From Apophysomyces variabilis (taxonomy: Eukaryota; Mucoromycota; Mucoromycetes; Mucorales; Mucoraceae): a stretch of 64,000 nt of DNA. The stretch lies in the NCBI GenBank assembly GCA_002749535.1, contig MZZL01000393.1, positions 259,103-323,102 on the forward strand. The letters are read 5' to 3'. The notes under the pieces are model-generated. The model saw only the letters and a list, made by a program, of their open reading frames with translations. It was not told where the DNA came from and did not search any database. Positions within the stretch are counted from its first letter, which is position 1; every line of letters begins with the position of its first letter. This document shows, piece by piece, positions 1 to 13,292 of the stretch. The position numbers and the translations under genes are program-made.

Positions 1-977
1 CAATTCGATAGTACACTGAAATAAGTTTGTACCTTTTTTCCTGTCTTTCTCATTCTTCCCTAAACCGTACACAGATGCTATGATACGGTGATGGGAAGAT
101 GTCTATTTTCACCCTGATGCTCTTTATTGCATAAGATCTACTACGAGAGAATCATCAAAAATCCATGTCCTGCTAGATGCAAGAAGAAAATGGAGACGTC
201 GAAAGCAAAAAGAAACAGCAGGTAATAACTCTCCATGTTTGTCCGTGTAAGCACAAAAGCAGAAAATGGATCGCTATGCCTTATTAGCCAGAGCTGTATT
301 GCAGAGACATGACTGGCTCTCCTTCCTGTTTTGTAACCGTTATGCTCAATTGCCATCGCCAGAAACTGGATAATAACCGTGATTAAAAGCAGGGATTAGC
401 ATGGTCAAACATTTTTGTTATTGTTTCCGGGCTCATGCTAGATATAATCATTATGCATCAAGCCAGATAGATTAAATCTTGGTTAAAACCTGTCTCCCAT
501 GCTGTAAGACGTTACATAGCCATTCTGGAATCACAATGGTTGGGTCATTTCATCTCAGTGGCTTACCATTCCTAAAATAGGTTGCATTCGCAAAGACTTT
601 ACAAGTCTTCTATCCATTCAGCTGTACCTTTAGGGTACGCGACAATGTATGACAGAGATGGGTTGGGGAAAATCGGAAGGAAAGTGTGCGTTCAACGGAA
701 ATTCTGCTGGTGTAACAGGGAAGAAGTAGAAAGAAAACCCATAAATACAAAACGAAAATAAGGAAATTCTTGTGTGAGGATGGTTGACAGATGCTTAGAA
801 TTTTTAATGATATGAAAATGGCTGTGTGGAGAAAGAATTAGGCTTTCGTAGAGAAGTAAAATGCTCTAAAAAACAAAAAAAAAACAAAAAAAAACAAAGA
901 AAAAGGAGGGTGCAATGATAAATGGTAGAGAAGGGTTGAAAGATGTGTGTGTGTGTGTGATGGGTATGACGGAAGGA
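1..977. other. gene-poor flank downstream of the PH-domain gene
   Basis: No gene is supported here. The open frames are short and show no recognisable domain. The stretch next to position 977 must hold the 3' UTR of the minus-strand PH-domain gene. A short (GT)n tract lies near 945-958 and an A-rich run near 880-905, both low-complexity sequence. Confidence 0.6.
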
Positions 978-3900
978 TCAGTAATTAGTCGACCTTTGAC
1001 GGCTTCGCGTAGAGGCAGCCACGAAAGAGCTCCGTTTGTCACCGAGAGTCGTTGATGATGAAGGTACCGGTCTGCCTATTGGTAGGTCGTCGTCTTCATC
1101 CTCGTTCTCTTCTTTGATACCTCCATTGAATCGCTGTTGATTATGCCACATCGGGTTAGGAGCGTATGCCGGGTAGTATCCATGCATCATTTGCATCTGC
1201 ATCATCATCGGGTTCATCATTGGCATCATCATTGGCATTTGACCCATCATAGGCATCTGCATCATCCCCATTCGCGGACCCATCATTGGCATGCCCATGC
1301 CCATCCCATATGGATTGCCCATCATCATCATCTGTATTAACATGTCTGCTGTCAGATATCATTGGATCCAGATGCCTATCACTCTTACCTGTTGCTGTTG
1401 CATCATCTGCTGCTGCTGCTGCTCCATCATAAATCTTTCTCGTTCCAAATCCAATGACCGGTTTTTTGCACATTCTTTTTCTTTTCTCTCGTTTTCAATC
1501 TGTGAAATCACACCAACCAATCCTGCACGAGGTTCAGAAGCCTTGTTAGGTAGCTGAACGAGTGGCTGACCCATCGATCGTGCATATTCTTCTTGCATCT
1601 TCGCTGCATAATTATCACGTCTGCAATTATCCAATAAGCTGTTCTGCATCATATTGTTTTCACCAGGACGTGGCAATATTGCTTCGCTGTCTTCACTTGC
1701 ATCTCCTCCGTACATACTGCCAGTACTGTACCCAGGATAGTACGCCTCAGCTTGGCCCATCATCATTCGCGGATCAACTGACGCTGTATCCCATTGATGT
1801 AGTGAAAACCGTCTATCGCCATCGCCCATTACAGATGCTGCTCCTGATGGCCTCGAGACAAAGGAAAGAGGTCGACGAGCTGCTGTAGAGATATCCGATC
1901 GGTTTTGCAACATTGGCCGTGCCGGATTAACGCGATGTCTAGGATTCGATCTTCTACTCGCAGCATCACTAGCAGCCACACTGCTGGCGCTCGATTGGCT
2001 TCCTTCGCTCACACTACCCCTTGATACGGATGTCTTAGCAGGAGTATTCTTTGCTTCCAGGTTAAGAAGTGGAGCCGGCCGTCGAATAGATTTGATCTGC
2101 AACGACTTGACCTGAGTATCTGAGTCGGAATCCCCGCTTGTTTTCGATTCGGTTAACCTTGCCCCAGCACCGAATGGAATGTTTTCATTCTTCGATGATG
2201 ACGAGGAAGATGAACTCTCCGTCAAAGGCACCTGTTTGTTCTTGGGAAAGTCTTTCATTGGTGCCATTTCGTTCAGGATACTCTCTGCAAAGTTGTCATT
2301 GCCAGACAAATTAGATAATACTAGCGGCTCTGGGCGATTGTCGCTAGGGGTCATTAACGTAGGCGAAGATGCTGTGCTTGTTTTAGAAACTGGTCTCATT
2401 GGATGGGAACCTGTCACGGGCGTATTCGGTTGTTGACTGATTGGTGACCGTGGAAGTGGGTGCTGCTTTTCATTAAACACAGAATCATCATCGTCATCAT
2501 CGCTCTCTTCAATATTTTCCTCCTCGCTGACATCTTCATCATCATCACTGTCATCGCTAGCGTAGATAGTCTTGGTTCCTTTCGATTGATTCAGCGGTAG
2601 AGACGATCCACTTCGAAGAGGCACCGAACTGAGACACATGGAACTTCTACTAACCGGAAGCACGGACGTACGAGGCTGTGTATTTGTTTGAATAGCGGAC
2701 AAGGACATTTTTCGGCGCGCTTCTCCCGAGTTAAGCGACTGGAGGAGCGGTAAGCTGTTATGGCGCATGCCGGTAGGTGCAGGCGCCTCTATTTTGATTT
2801 TGTTCTGTACAATACCTGCAAAAGCAGATTTATTGTCCAGTAGAGATTCGCCATGAACATTGACTTCCTGAACATCGGATGTTTCCAGAAGTAGTCGAGG
2901 ATTTTCATTCATAAAGAATTCACCAAAATTAAGCGCATTGATGTTGTTTGTATCGTCAAGCAATCGGGAGGGTCTTCCGTACAGTTTAAATGCGTCGTAG
3001 GCACCAATGAGCCATTGAACCAATTGTTTTGTATTAGAAGCCATCAAGAGGACGCTAGATGAAGAGTTAATCAACTGCTGTTCACCGTTTGTCTTGTGTG
3101 AATATATGCTTCCTTCAACTTTTAACAGGGTTGCCAAGTCAATGAGCTGCGGTGATTCGGGATAAACCGTATATGCCTGAACGACATTCACAATTGTTAT
3201 TATTGGTTGCTTTGATTTCTTGGATTCGAAAAACATAAATTGGCCACGGGAAGGGACGGACTTCTTTCCAAATAATCTCTTCTCTTTACGTTTATCTGTC
3301 ACGACTGTCCAATATTTTTGCCAGTCGGTTGTCCCTGGAAGTCGTACTTGCAAAAACCCTTCCATTTTACACGATCGCTTCGATAGCAGGTCGGCATAAA
3401 CAGGTCGTACAAGCAATCGCCTGGTGTATATTTCATGGATTTTGGAACATTCAAAGCACGATAGTCGGATAGCGCATACCCACATTACGAGAGAGCTGTC
3501 ACTGGACGCTTGGAACAGGTATCGATTGGAACCTGCTGAATTTAGAGAAAATGTAAACTGTCCTGCTATTTCCACTGTGGCGTCAGTGATGTTGATATAC
3601 TGTGGCAAAACGTTCTCCTGTGTATCTTCCATTGCAGCATCCCATAATGTCAGCACAGGACCGCATAGCTCGACATACCAGCGGGTCCAATTCCCACCGC
3701 AAGGCTTTCCATCGGCTGAAAGCTCGTCACGTTTATTCAGGTATCCTTCCACATAAACCTTTTGGTTGTATTTCTCATAGAGTCGCTGCAAGCTTTGCAT
3801 ATCTGATGGTACTGACGCCTTAGATGCAGTTGAGTGTGTGGTGGGTTTAATAAAACGAATGGGTCTGAGCGAATTTAATTGAGCTGACAGATTACGGACA

Positions 3901-4256
3901 GAAACAGGGCGTGCCATAGTTGAAAGGGGTGTAGAAACTGAGGGACTCATCCTGAGTAATGTGGAGTTACGGCTTGGTACTGAGTTAGGGGTTGCCGGAA
4001 AGGAAAGGGGTCGGTCGTCGTCCGAGTCTTCTTCTTCGTCGCTAGGATCAATGGATTGATTCCAACCAGGTGTATTCAGACCATATTTTTCAGCATAGAG
4101 TAATCGTGAATCTCTTCGAGATGGCTTGCTTGTTGGAGAAGCACGTGTAAGGGGTGAACGTCGTTGTTGAGGCTGTGAAGAGGAGTAGTCTGACAAGGTA
4201 TCAACCCCGGATTCGAGCCCATGCAGGCTACTGTCTTCTGACAATCGAGAAGACAT
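978..4256 (-). CDS. Skg3/Caf120-like PH-domain protein with Met-rich C-terminus
   Basis: Two exons, complement(join(978..1331,1389..4256)), give about 1073 residues. The donor is CAG|GTAAGAG and the acceptor TACAG, both in phase 0. The N-terminus is a Ser/Arg-rich disordered region with an acidic patch. A pleckstrin-homology domain follows at roughly residues 165-285 (starting VYVEGYLNKRDE, with WTRWYVEL), then a second PH-like stretch from about 298 (MEGFLQVR, WQKYWTVV). Next come long Ser-rich and acidic disordered stretches, a polyGln/Met run, and in exon 2 a tail of about 50 residues that is more than half methionine. The tandem PH layout resembles the fungal Skg3/Caf120 family, linked in yeast to cell-wall/polarity functions and to the CCR4-NOT complex. 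The family call is from motif layout; the exact orthologue is inferred. The start is the first Met of the long frame. Confidence 0.85.
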
Positions 4257-7200
4257 GCTTGTGCCTTTGGTTATTTTTTGATTGGTGAAATGAGAGTAAA
4301 CTAGATAATATTACAAGAGAAAGAAGGATGTGACGAATGCTACACACAGATGAGTTTGACCGATGCTTTTTTTTTCTTAACGGGCCACTCTGATCGAATA
4401 ACAGGTGACGTTGACCTTTCGAACCCGATGCCAAGGTGCGATATGCTTACTTTGACTGGTAAGAGTAATTCAAGGTCTGCGTTGTGTGCCAAGAGAAAGG
4501 AAAGAGAGAGAAAGTTCGATAGACAGCAAGACCCGTGTTGATATTCGGGAACAAGGCTGTTCCTTTTATAGCAGCAAAGGAAGTGAACAAACAGAAAAAC
4601 GTACACAACACGTGACTTTCGCTTTGCGCGTTTACCTGAAGCAATGATGTTTCTTTTTGTTTGACGCTGACAATAATCGAATGAAGACTTTCTTTTGACC
4701 GCCTAAATAGACTTTATCAAAGTTTTTACTTCGTTTTTCCGCGGTTTGAATGCTCAGTTTCATTGTCTAGCTGTCCCTACATTGTGTGTAACCCTTCTAC
4801 CAAGAAGTCTTTAATCACCGATAGTGTTCTTCACCTTAAGGTATTTGTTGGTCATAGGTTGGGTAATTGCTGTTCAGGTCGAGTCAATACAGACATGTGC
4901 TATAGAAGGCTTGTTATTGATAAAACATTCACGATAGGTGCCTGAGACGTATGCAAAGTTAGCGCGGGCTCACTAAGGCCGATTGAAAGCTCGTTGCGTT
5001 CTGATTGGCAGCGTGTGAACTTACTTAAACGCTATCCCTTTCCTTCCCGCCTGCTACTCCCGATCCTTGCATTTCTATTTCTATTATGTTTCTCCTTAAC
5101 GTGTCAAAAGAATGCTTTGTGGCGATGTAAAGTGGGTTCACAGTACGTATTGGTAAGACGATCATATGCACGTATAACAAAAAGACTCTATGTGCGGTGG
5201 ACAAACATGCATGTTTTCCGACTCAGCTTCACTGTACCATGTTGACGTATTACCGCTGATCGACCAGCGACTTGCCGCAGAAAATCTGCTGCATGCAGTA
5301 GCATCTTCCCAGGCAGCTATTATGCAAAGGGACACTACCAAAAGATATATTGTAATGTGATCTAGCAACACTGAATAGTTTTAATTATCGGCATTCGTGC
5401 TTCTGCTTGATACACAATTAGGAACCAACCGGACGTGCTTGTCTATAAAGCTATTGTTAGCTGAGGGGAAATTCGATTTGGACCCCTGAGATTTCTCACT
5501 ACTGTATATGCAGATCTGAACTGGTCTCTCACGTTGGGTATGAGGCAGACCTTGCTTCTTAATTACGAGAAAAAGTAATCGATCATCCTGACTCAAGTCA
5601 ACGGATGCGCCAGGGACGAGTTTGTCTCACGTATTGGACCGAGTGCTACTGAATGATACCGACAGTCAATAACTTTCAGATACAAGATTTCGACTGGCAT
5701 ATTCGTCTTTATAGCGAATCATTGGATGCACGGAAATTCAAATCACGCTGCAAACCTTGTAATGCATGCAGGTGCGCTTACAAGAACGGAAACCGTATAC
5801 TATATGTTAACTACCAGATACCAGCTTGCATTTGACTGGTATTACTGACATCGGTAGGATCTATTGTCTGGTTTATGTTCTTACCGAAAATGGATGGGAT
5901 CAACCCGAAACACTCATTACAATGGAGACTTTGTAACACTTTTCCAGAAATAATTTGGGCATGCACGAGTGAAGAGTTTGCTTATACCCTAATTAAATGT
6001 TGTCTGAACTGGCCTTTGACAATCGCTCAGAATTGCTCAATAGAGTTGACTTGCAGGGAACATGAAGGCTGATAGACACATCGGCGCCTCTTGGTGCCAC
6101 TAATACATACAGCATCAAAAACTTGAATTGCTCAATCAATTCTTCGGTTTTTCCATACAAATCTATGACAGAGAAACCAAAACCTTGCGTTAGTCTTCAT
6201 TTCCCAAAAAGTAAAATTTAAGAAAGAGAAAGAAGATCGCTTCTCACTCTCGGCTGAGATAGACAATGCTGACGAATCAGCCAGAAATTTTCCCGGCGTA
6301 GGGCAGGGTTCATATGTGGACTTGCCGTCTTACTTTTCTTTGCCGAGGAATTATACAAACGATACAGATATTTAGCGTTGCTTGTTGTATTTTGGATTCT
6401 ACAATGAACACACTATTCAGCTTGTTGTACAATATGACACTCAAGTTAAACTGCTGGGTCACGGAATGGAGAAGGGAAGGAATGAAGGAAGAAAAGATGC
6501 TAGGATCTGCAGTCGCGAGATACACCAAATATGAAAATTATGCCCTGCCAAGTCATATTCGATCACTAGAGGAAGTTTATTTTTATTAGCTTGCAATTCA
6601 TTTCTTGCGCTCGGTGGGTATTGTTATACAAAACTATGCGCAAAAACCTTTCGGAAAGAGTTAACTACAACAGTATCCTTGTTACAGTCAATAGTCCAAA
6701 TGGTTGACAGTAAATTGGATGTGCTAAGTTAGTTTCTGGCAACGCACTACACCATCTCAAAGAGTCTCGGTGAATTAACCGCTTTTCAGCTGTTCTTCCA
6801 GAAAAGATGACAAAAGGACCTTCCTCGCGGTTTCTCCTTCACGCTGATGGAGATAAGAAAAGAGCAATATTGCTTATTGTTTAGCCTCTTTTGGGTATAA
6901 TCAGTTAATTTCATGACTATACACAGTTGACATCAAGGCTAATGCAAAAAAAAGGGCATATCAGTACATACACTACAAGAATATATTGCTTGATGGAAAT
7001 TCCAAGGCATTGAACGACCCGGGAGCACGAGAACTCATGTAACATTGCTATAGCAAACGGAACTATTTCCGAACGCATTATATTACTTCTCACACATTCG
7101 TAAGGATGAGTACTCGTGCAAATAGCTGTATTTCTTGAATAGAACTGAAGCATAGCCTGACCGGACGCTAGCCTGTAATCATATTATATCAGATGATGAA

Positions 7201-9145
7201 AACCTATCAGCGAAAATCGTCTGAAACCTACGGATAAATTTTATCTAGGAGAGGACCATGTGAACATAGTCCAAAAGTCGTGGCCTCTATGTCTAAATTT
7301 GAGACATATGGTAATTAAGGCTGTATCACTATGAACACAGCTTGTTGCTAGTTAAGAATTGTTACATTGAGCTTGTGGAGAGTCAATGCTAGTCTTCAAG
7401 CTCTCATGTTGGCTTTGCTCACTTATATAAGGCATGTTGGCCGCAATTCAACACCATCATCTATTATGGACGCTGCAGGAATTGGCTACTCTATCTGAAT
7501 GTATGTTCTTGCTTTATTCAACTTTGGAAATGTCACTAATATGGCTGTTCTTTCATATTATTGCAGGAGGGTCAATTTCCTTTCGCTGGCAAATAATAAC
7601 AGTAACTGCAGCGTATAAAGGTCAAAACAACCCGAGCATCGGCACGATTGCTCAACAGTCAACTTGTAGGCTTGAGACAAGCTGCTGTGTGTTCTATTTC
7701 AGTGTATTTATACTGGAATAATGTATCATAAGGGTATTGCTAGCAGAGGGACAATTTATGCAGAGTACCATAGTTGTTTTGAGCGCTTGTGAATAAGCTA
7801 AACATATTTTATAGTCGACAACTCAGAATTGCTTCCACCTACGTCAACTAGTTTCTACAAGCTTTGGCTACATGCTGGGTCTTCTCCAATCGCCAAGCTA
7901 CTTGGAATCTTGTGATGTAAGCCTGACTTTAAATTGACCCCGAAAAGAGATCTGCTCGAGCTAAAGGTGACTAGGAGTCAACATCTCCATTTCTTTTTAT
8001 CTCTTTAGGCATATTATTACGTAAATTATTGAATAACATTTTTGGTACAAGTTATAGCCATTATTAGATCCGTAATTCTATGTATGTATAGAGAGGGAAA
8101 GAAGAAGTATTTGTTACTGTTTGAAGACTTAAAAGAGGTCTCCAGCATTCAACTCCGCGGACCCCTTTTAAGTATCACATGACAGACATTTTGGAACCCG
8201 CTTTCCTTTTATCAAATCAAAAAATTTTGCGCTGGACACAATAGAATCCCATTTTTGGAAGTATTCGAAGCCTGAGAATAGATTGATACTACTTCATCTC
8301 TCTGCTCTCCATTCAGTCAGACTATTGCCAGAATTCATAGGTGGAGATCATATATGGAGAAGGCTCCGTTCCCACGATGGGTGATGTGGTTAAGGGTATG
8401 TGCAACGTTGACTATGAAATGCGTCCACAGCGTGCCTTTTTTTTTTTTGCTTTGGTGTGACAAGCCATGCTAGTCTTGTTTACCCCGAAGCTAGCCTGTG
8501 AGAAAATCAGCCGACGACGCTGCATACTATTCATCCGACAGAGTATACTTGTACCAGACGTTGGGAAAAATGAGAGAGAAAACAGAAAAAAAAACTATGA
8601 GCACAGGCACACATGTGAATTCAAATATGTTTCAGAAGTTGTATTCTATATGTATGTATATGATTTCTGGGGAAACAACAGTGAGGTAACGCCGCAAGTC
8701 TAGATGTGGTCTGTTTGACGAGTCTATAATTTGACGGTGTACGGGTATTCAAAACAAGAATAGAAGGGTTTATCAAGCCTAATCCATCAGGCCATCTGTA
8801 AGGCCTTTTATTCAGCCAAGGATCGGACAGGTAAGTATTGTTTTGATCATCTGCTAAACTGATCGGCCGCTGGGCAGCTGACGTTTCATTCCATTTCGTC
8901 CCCCTTCCCATGTATTTGTGTGTGCAAAGGAAATGTTTTGCCGGATCTTCCGGTTCACGGACGTTCTACGTGTAGGAAACATTTTGCCGTCTGACACAAC
9001 GTGGCAATAGAAAGGTTTGTGCCACTTACTTCTTTCGTATCATTCTGCGTTATTTATTTATTTGTTTTTTTGATATAAAGCCCCACATCCAAACATAAAA
9101 AAACGCTTCCTTTCGACATTCTCTATCCGCTTCTCACTCTTGACT
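4257..9145. other. 4.9-kb gene-poor interval
   Basis: The first few hundred bases are probably the promoter and 5' UTR of the PH-domain gene, and the last few hundred those of the arrestin gene. Between them all frames are short, with stops on both strands and no domain I recognise. One minus-strand piece near 5380-5640 has protein-like composition (an open stretch containing GASVDLSQDDRLLFLV), but I could not connect it to other exons. It may be an exon of an unrecognised gene or a relic. Confidence 0.5.
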
Positions 9146-10492
9146 ATGATCGTCCATCCAATTCATTTCAGCCATAATCCCGAATTTAAGATCAATTTGG
9201 AAACTGATCAGATCATACTTCGAGGTTCACCTGTAGAATCCGCAGGTGTAATCTTGCGAGGTACAGTTAGCCTAACCTGCAAGGAACATACCAAGCTGAA
9301 GGCTGTAACCCTCAAATTTCTCGGAAAGACACACGTCAACTGGTCGGATGGTAAGGGTTACAGTTTGGTTATTGCGTCAAAAGCGAGATCAGTGTAAGGT
9401 TAACATACCAACACAGAGGTCTCAGGACATCAGCGACATCATAAGGAAGAACGGATCCTTATTGAACACGAATGGTCCTTTTTACCTCCTACGCGCAAAA
9501 CTTACCAACTGGCTGAGGGTCACTATGAATGGGATTTTGAATTACCGTTACCTAGTGATCTGCCAGAAACAGTAGACCACGACCTAGGCAAAGTATCCTA
9601 TCAACTCAAAGCCGTTGCCGAGCGACCAGCCTTCTCGATGAACTATGTAGATAGACGCCCAGTACAAGTGACGCGCTTAGTACTCCCGTCCACCATGGAG
9701 TTATCACAGACCATCCTGATTTCCAACGTCTGGACTGATAAATTAATCTACGACGTGAGCCTTCCCAGACGCATTTATTCTCCTGACAACGTCATTCCTG
9801 TCACTTTTGAGTTTTCTCCGTTGTCATCGGATCTAAGAATTCGATCCGTTGCTTGCTTTTTGAAAGAATACACCACGTTCACAACGGGAGAGTATCACAA
9901 GACAGAAGGTCGAGTGATCAAACATCTTCGGGACGACCATTTTCCGATGCCTACCACCGGCCGATGGACGAAAACGGAACTGCTTCGTATTCCTGCTGTA
10001 GAATCTCGACATGTAAAATTTGATACCACTGCTGGAGACTTGATTAAGATCAAACACAAGTTGAAGTTTACAGTCTCTCTGACTAATGCGGATGGCCATG
10101 TATCCGGTAAGAGCTTGTTGTTTTTATCCATATCGGAGTCCAGACTCTTATTTGGTTTGACTGGGTTAGAACTGAGAGCGGCTATTCCTATTGTCATCGC
10201 TGCCGTGGCACCGGAAGAAGATGTCAATGCCCTTCCCGCTTATGAAGATGCATGGAAATCAGTTCCCTATGATCCCTCTATTCTGTCTGACTTACTGGCG
10301 TCGGGTGGCCTTTCCAATGCTTCTTCACAAGCAGAAGCAGAAGAACACGGAGATGTCCTTCCTTGGATGGGAATGGATCTCACCCGTGTTCCATCTTACT
10401 CCACCGCCGTACGGTCATCCCGGCTATACAGCTTTTCTGGTCCGTCTTTACCCACTTATGACTCATTAACCCTCAGCGGAAAAGTGGCTTAA
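9146..10492 (+). CDS. alpha-arrestin (arrestin N and C domain protein)
   Basis: Three exons, join(9146..9350,9417..10106,10170..10492), give 405 residues. The first ATG is at 9146. The N-terminal arrestin domain (residues 1 to about 140) has strands such as SAGVILRGTVSL and LKAVTLKFLGKTHVNW. The C-terminal domain begins with IYDVSLPRRIY and ends in the conserved VSELRAAIPI. That last motif appears only if the 63-base intron at 10107-10169 is removed; the intron is a multiple of three, so a raw ORF hides it. Fungal alpha-arrestins act as adaptors between plasma-membrane transporters and Rsp5/Nedd4 ubiquitin ligases. The tail has three xPxY-type motifs (LPAYED, VPSYST, LPTYDS), degenerate forms of PPxY, which fits that role. 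The gene is convergent with the 5-phosphatase gene, 165 bp away. Confidence 0.88.
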
Positions 10493-10657
10493 GCATACTA
10501 TGCATTTTTTTTTTTGATCTGGGCTTTTTTTTTCACTTCCCCCGTTGTATAGTTTTCTCGCTTTTTACTTTTATACATGATATGTATATCTCCCTCTTTG
10601 TATATAGATCAACCTAAACTCTTCTTGTATATGGCATGTTTCTTTTCAAGTATTAAA

Positions 10658-12792
10658 TTAGAAGCTAAACAGGCGTCGCCACCACATTTTCTTTCTTCGA
10701 GGATGATTTCCATTTTCATGCACTGCTGGCAAGGAAGCAGATTGTCGAGGCATTTTCGGGGCTTTTTTAATTACCCATTCATCGAAATAGACGCCAAACA
10801 CGCCGATGACAGGTATATGATCTGATGCACCACACAGTTGTTCGTCCATAACAGCGCCATACCACCAACATATGGTATCTCTTGATGGAGATTTCTTTTT
10901 GTTACGTTTCCACCATTGGTTGGACGTTTGTCGTACGTCATTAGCGATTGTCTTTGATTTTTTAATTTTCTTTGTTTGTCGGGTCTCGGGCCGAGGGCGA
11001 TCATACCACAAAATGCGATCTGTCCAGCTAGGAACTCGTTGCTTCGGTCCTGTATCGTAACATAATAATGAAGGTGCGTTGGGCGCAATTAATGAGCTTC
11101 TATCTGGGGCAGGGAGCGAACTGGACCTTTTGTTGTTCATTGGGCGTACGTCCATGGTGGACGTGGCTGGTGTGGAAGAAGCTGAGTTGGCTAAAAATGG
11201 GGGTGGGTCAGGGTTGGTGGTGTTCGTGGTAGATGTACTAGACACGGTGCTACCGGGTGGTGATGGAAGAGCATCGAATTTATAGGTCGGCGGGAAGTTG
11301 ATGGTGTGTTCTTTGAACACTGATAATGGACTGGCAGGATCACTGCGTTCTAACGACAACTGGTCAAAGCGAAGAAGGGACTACAACGCAAAAGGCTGAG
11401 TTCATTTTTACGTGTCCTTTACATTATGTCTTCGCACCTTATAATCGCCTTTTTTGATTGTACTGAGGACCCAATCTCGCTCGGCGTTAATACGATAATT
11501 CGTGTCGCCAAATAAAAAGACATGGTCGAATCTGTCGATCACACTGGTAGCTGCTTTTAATCCCGACCATAACACAATGTTAACGCCATTATGACATGAC
11601 AACTCCGTTTCCTTCTTTTTCTTTCTTCTTTTACCTGATGAATGGACATGTTCTTCTTTGCTAGCTCGTGGTTTTCTTCTTTCTGGCATCTTTTCAGCCG
11701 ATCGGGTCTGATGTCGACTTGCATGGGATAAACGAAATGCCAGGCTACGGGATTTAGTGGGGGTTGAGGAAAAGTCTTGTATTTTTAGTTCTTTCAGAAT
11801 ACGGTCGACATTGGCATTTCGTTCGGTCAGCTTAGTCTGGTGAGCTTTACAGAAAGGAACTATGCATTAGTATGCAATAAAAGGGTGATGATATGTGTAC
11901 ATATAGTGGGTATGCATACAAGTCATTTCTTTTTCTTTTACCTGTGAGATGACAGTTGATGAAACAAAGAGAGCGAGACCCAAACTGTACCGAGATAGCG
12001 ACAGCGCCTTTGTTTCTAAATTTGTTATTAATGCTTTAATGGGCAAAACTGAAAAAGGTAGTTTTTTTTTTGGACTAACCCTATCATGTTGGCCCATCCC
12101 GTTTTGATGTAGTCGCTGTGCACCGCTTTTACATAGTGTCTCACAGGTGCCCAAACAAAGACGGCGATGTGCAGCGCTGCAAGAGTTTCAGTCTGCAATA
12201 GTTGATAGTTCTGGCCAAGGTATTCCGATAACCGCTGCTCCCACACTTCTTTGGATGGATAAAATAAAGATTCGGAGATGTCCCGCTCACATTCCTGCGT
12301 GCCAATAGCCAAGAGATGGTAAGGATGGGTTGCACTACCGTCTAAATGAGGTAGCAGTGTCTCGTGAAAGTCCGGTCGATTATGGGTTAAGAACGTCGCA
12401 AGGTCAATTGGTAGCAACCGGCCGTACATGTTCCACGTGCCCAAGAAAATCTTTAGTCGATCTGGTATGGATTCGTGAGGATCTACCAGGTGTGATGATA
12501 CTGATGCGACTTCTTTTGGTTGATTTTGTCTCGCACCGGTAGGAGCCAGCAGTGAGTCTTGGAGAGACATGAAGGATCTACCTAGACGTCCTGCTGTGGA
12601 AGTAGATAAAACGGAAGAAGCGATAGAGGATGGATATTCTTTCTTTCTACGTTTCGAAGGGTGGTTTCTATGGTGAAGTTGATCGGTCTCCGAAATTGGA
12701 GCAAGTTGAACACGACGAGGAGTATGATCTGGGTTGATAAATCTAGTAACAGCCTGAAGTTTTGTCCAGCCTAAAGACTTTTGTTTGCGTAA
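10658..12792 (-). CDS. inositol polyphosphate 5-phosphatase (5' end lost in assembly gap)
   Basis: Exons complement(join(10658..11380,11438..11844,11942..12015,12080..>12792)). The frame is still open at the gap edge, so the true start lies in or beyond the run of Ns; an internal Met at 12570 is not necessarily the start. IPPc catalytic signatures appear in order: FLGTWNMYG, IGTQE, GNKGAVAISV, NCHLTAHQTK, FLFGDTNYRI, DYKSLLRFDQL, FPPTYKFD, PSWTDRILW and SDHIPV. The enzyme removes the 5-phosphate from phosphoinositides or inositol phosphates, acting on cytosolic membrane faces. Lys/Arg-rich inserts interrupt the catalytic domain after NCHLTAHQ and after PSWTDRIL, and a Ser/Thr/Pro-rich insert precedes PSWTDR. 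The C-terminus is short and basic (RRKKMWWRRLFSF). No SAC domain is visible in the part present, so it is closer to the OCRL/INPP5 type than to synaptojanin. Confidence 0.9.
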
Positions 12793-13011
12793 NNNNNNNN
12801 NNNNNNNNNNNNNNNNNNNNNNNNNNNNNNNNNNNNNNNNNNNNNNNNNNNNNNNNNNNNNNNNNNNNNNNNNNNNNNNNNNNNNNNNNNNNNNNNNNNN
12901 NNNNNNNNNNNNNNNNNNNNNNNNNNNNNNNNNNNNNNNNNNNNNNNNNNNNNNNNNNNNNNNNNNNNNNNNNNNNNNNNNNNNNNNNNNNNNNNNNNNN
13001 NNNNNNNNNNN
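12793..13011. other. assembly gap (219 N)
   Basis: A run of 219 unknown bases, followed directly by twelve Gs (13012-13023), which probably marks a sequencing or assembly problem. The gap hides the 5' end of the 5-phosphatase gene and part of the divergent promoter shared with SCAP. Confidence 0.99.
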
Positions 13012-13292
13012 GGGGGGGGGGGGAGGATGAAAAAGTTGGTGTACTCCATTAAGATTTCTGGGGGAGAAACAAAATGTTCGGTTGAGTTACTCTTGACCCC
13101 GCTCCCTACTTTATAGCTTGTTCCTTAAGAATCAAAAAAAAAAGCCCGAACTAAATTACTTCCTGATACCTTTAGTTTTTTACTCTTTGTATGGATGCAC
13201 AGACCATAGTCATCTTTCTTTCTTTCCCTTAGTCTATCTTTTTACCATTTTTCTTACTCTCTATTCGATCGATCTACTTTCCTTCATAACAT
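13012..13292. promoter_or_regulatory. SCAP upstream region
   Basis: The 270 bases upstream of the SCAP start codon become strongly pyrimidine-rich (CTTTCTTTC-type) towards the ATG, as seen before many fungal genes. No specific operator, for example a sterol response element, could be recognised. Confidence 0.4.

Noticed and set aside
1137..1340. Plus-strand His-rich ORF opposite the Met-rich exon
   Set aside because: It is the antisense shadow of ATG repeats (CAT codons read as His); no independent support.
6310..6589. Overlapping ORFs on both strands in the 4.3-9.1 kb interval
   Set aside because: No domain, low-complexity hydrophobic composition, no splice partner.
10107..10169. In-frame coding stretch inside the arrestin ORF
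   Set aside because: Has GT..AG ends and its removal restores the conserved VSELRA motif; treated as an intron whose length is a multiple of three.
12762..13052. ORFs that span the assembly gap
   Set aside because: They consist of unknown bases and have no meaning.
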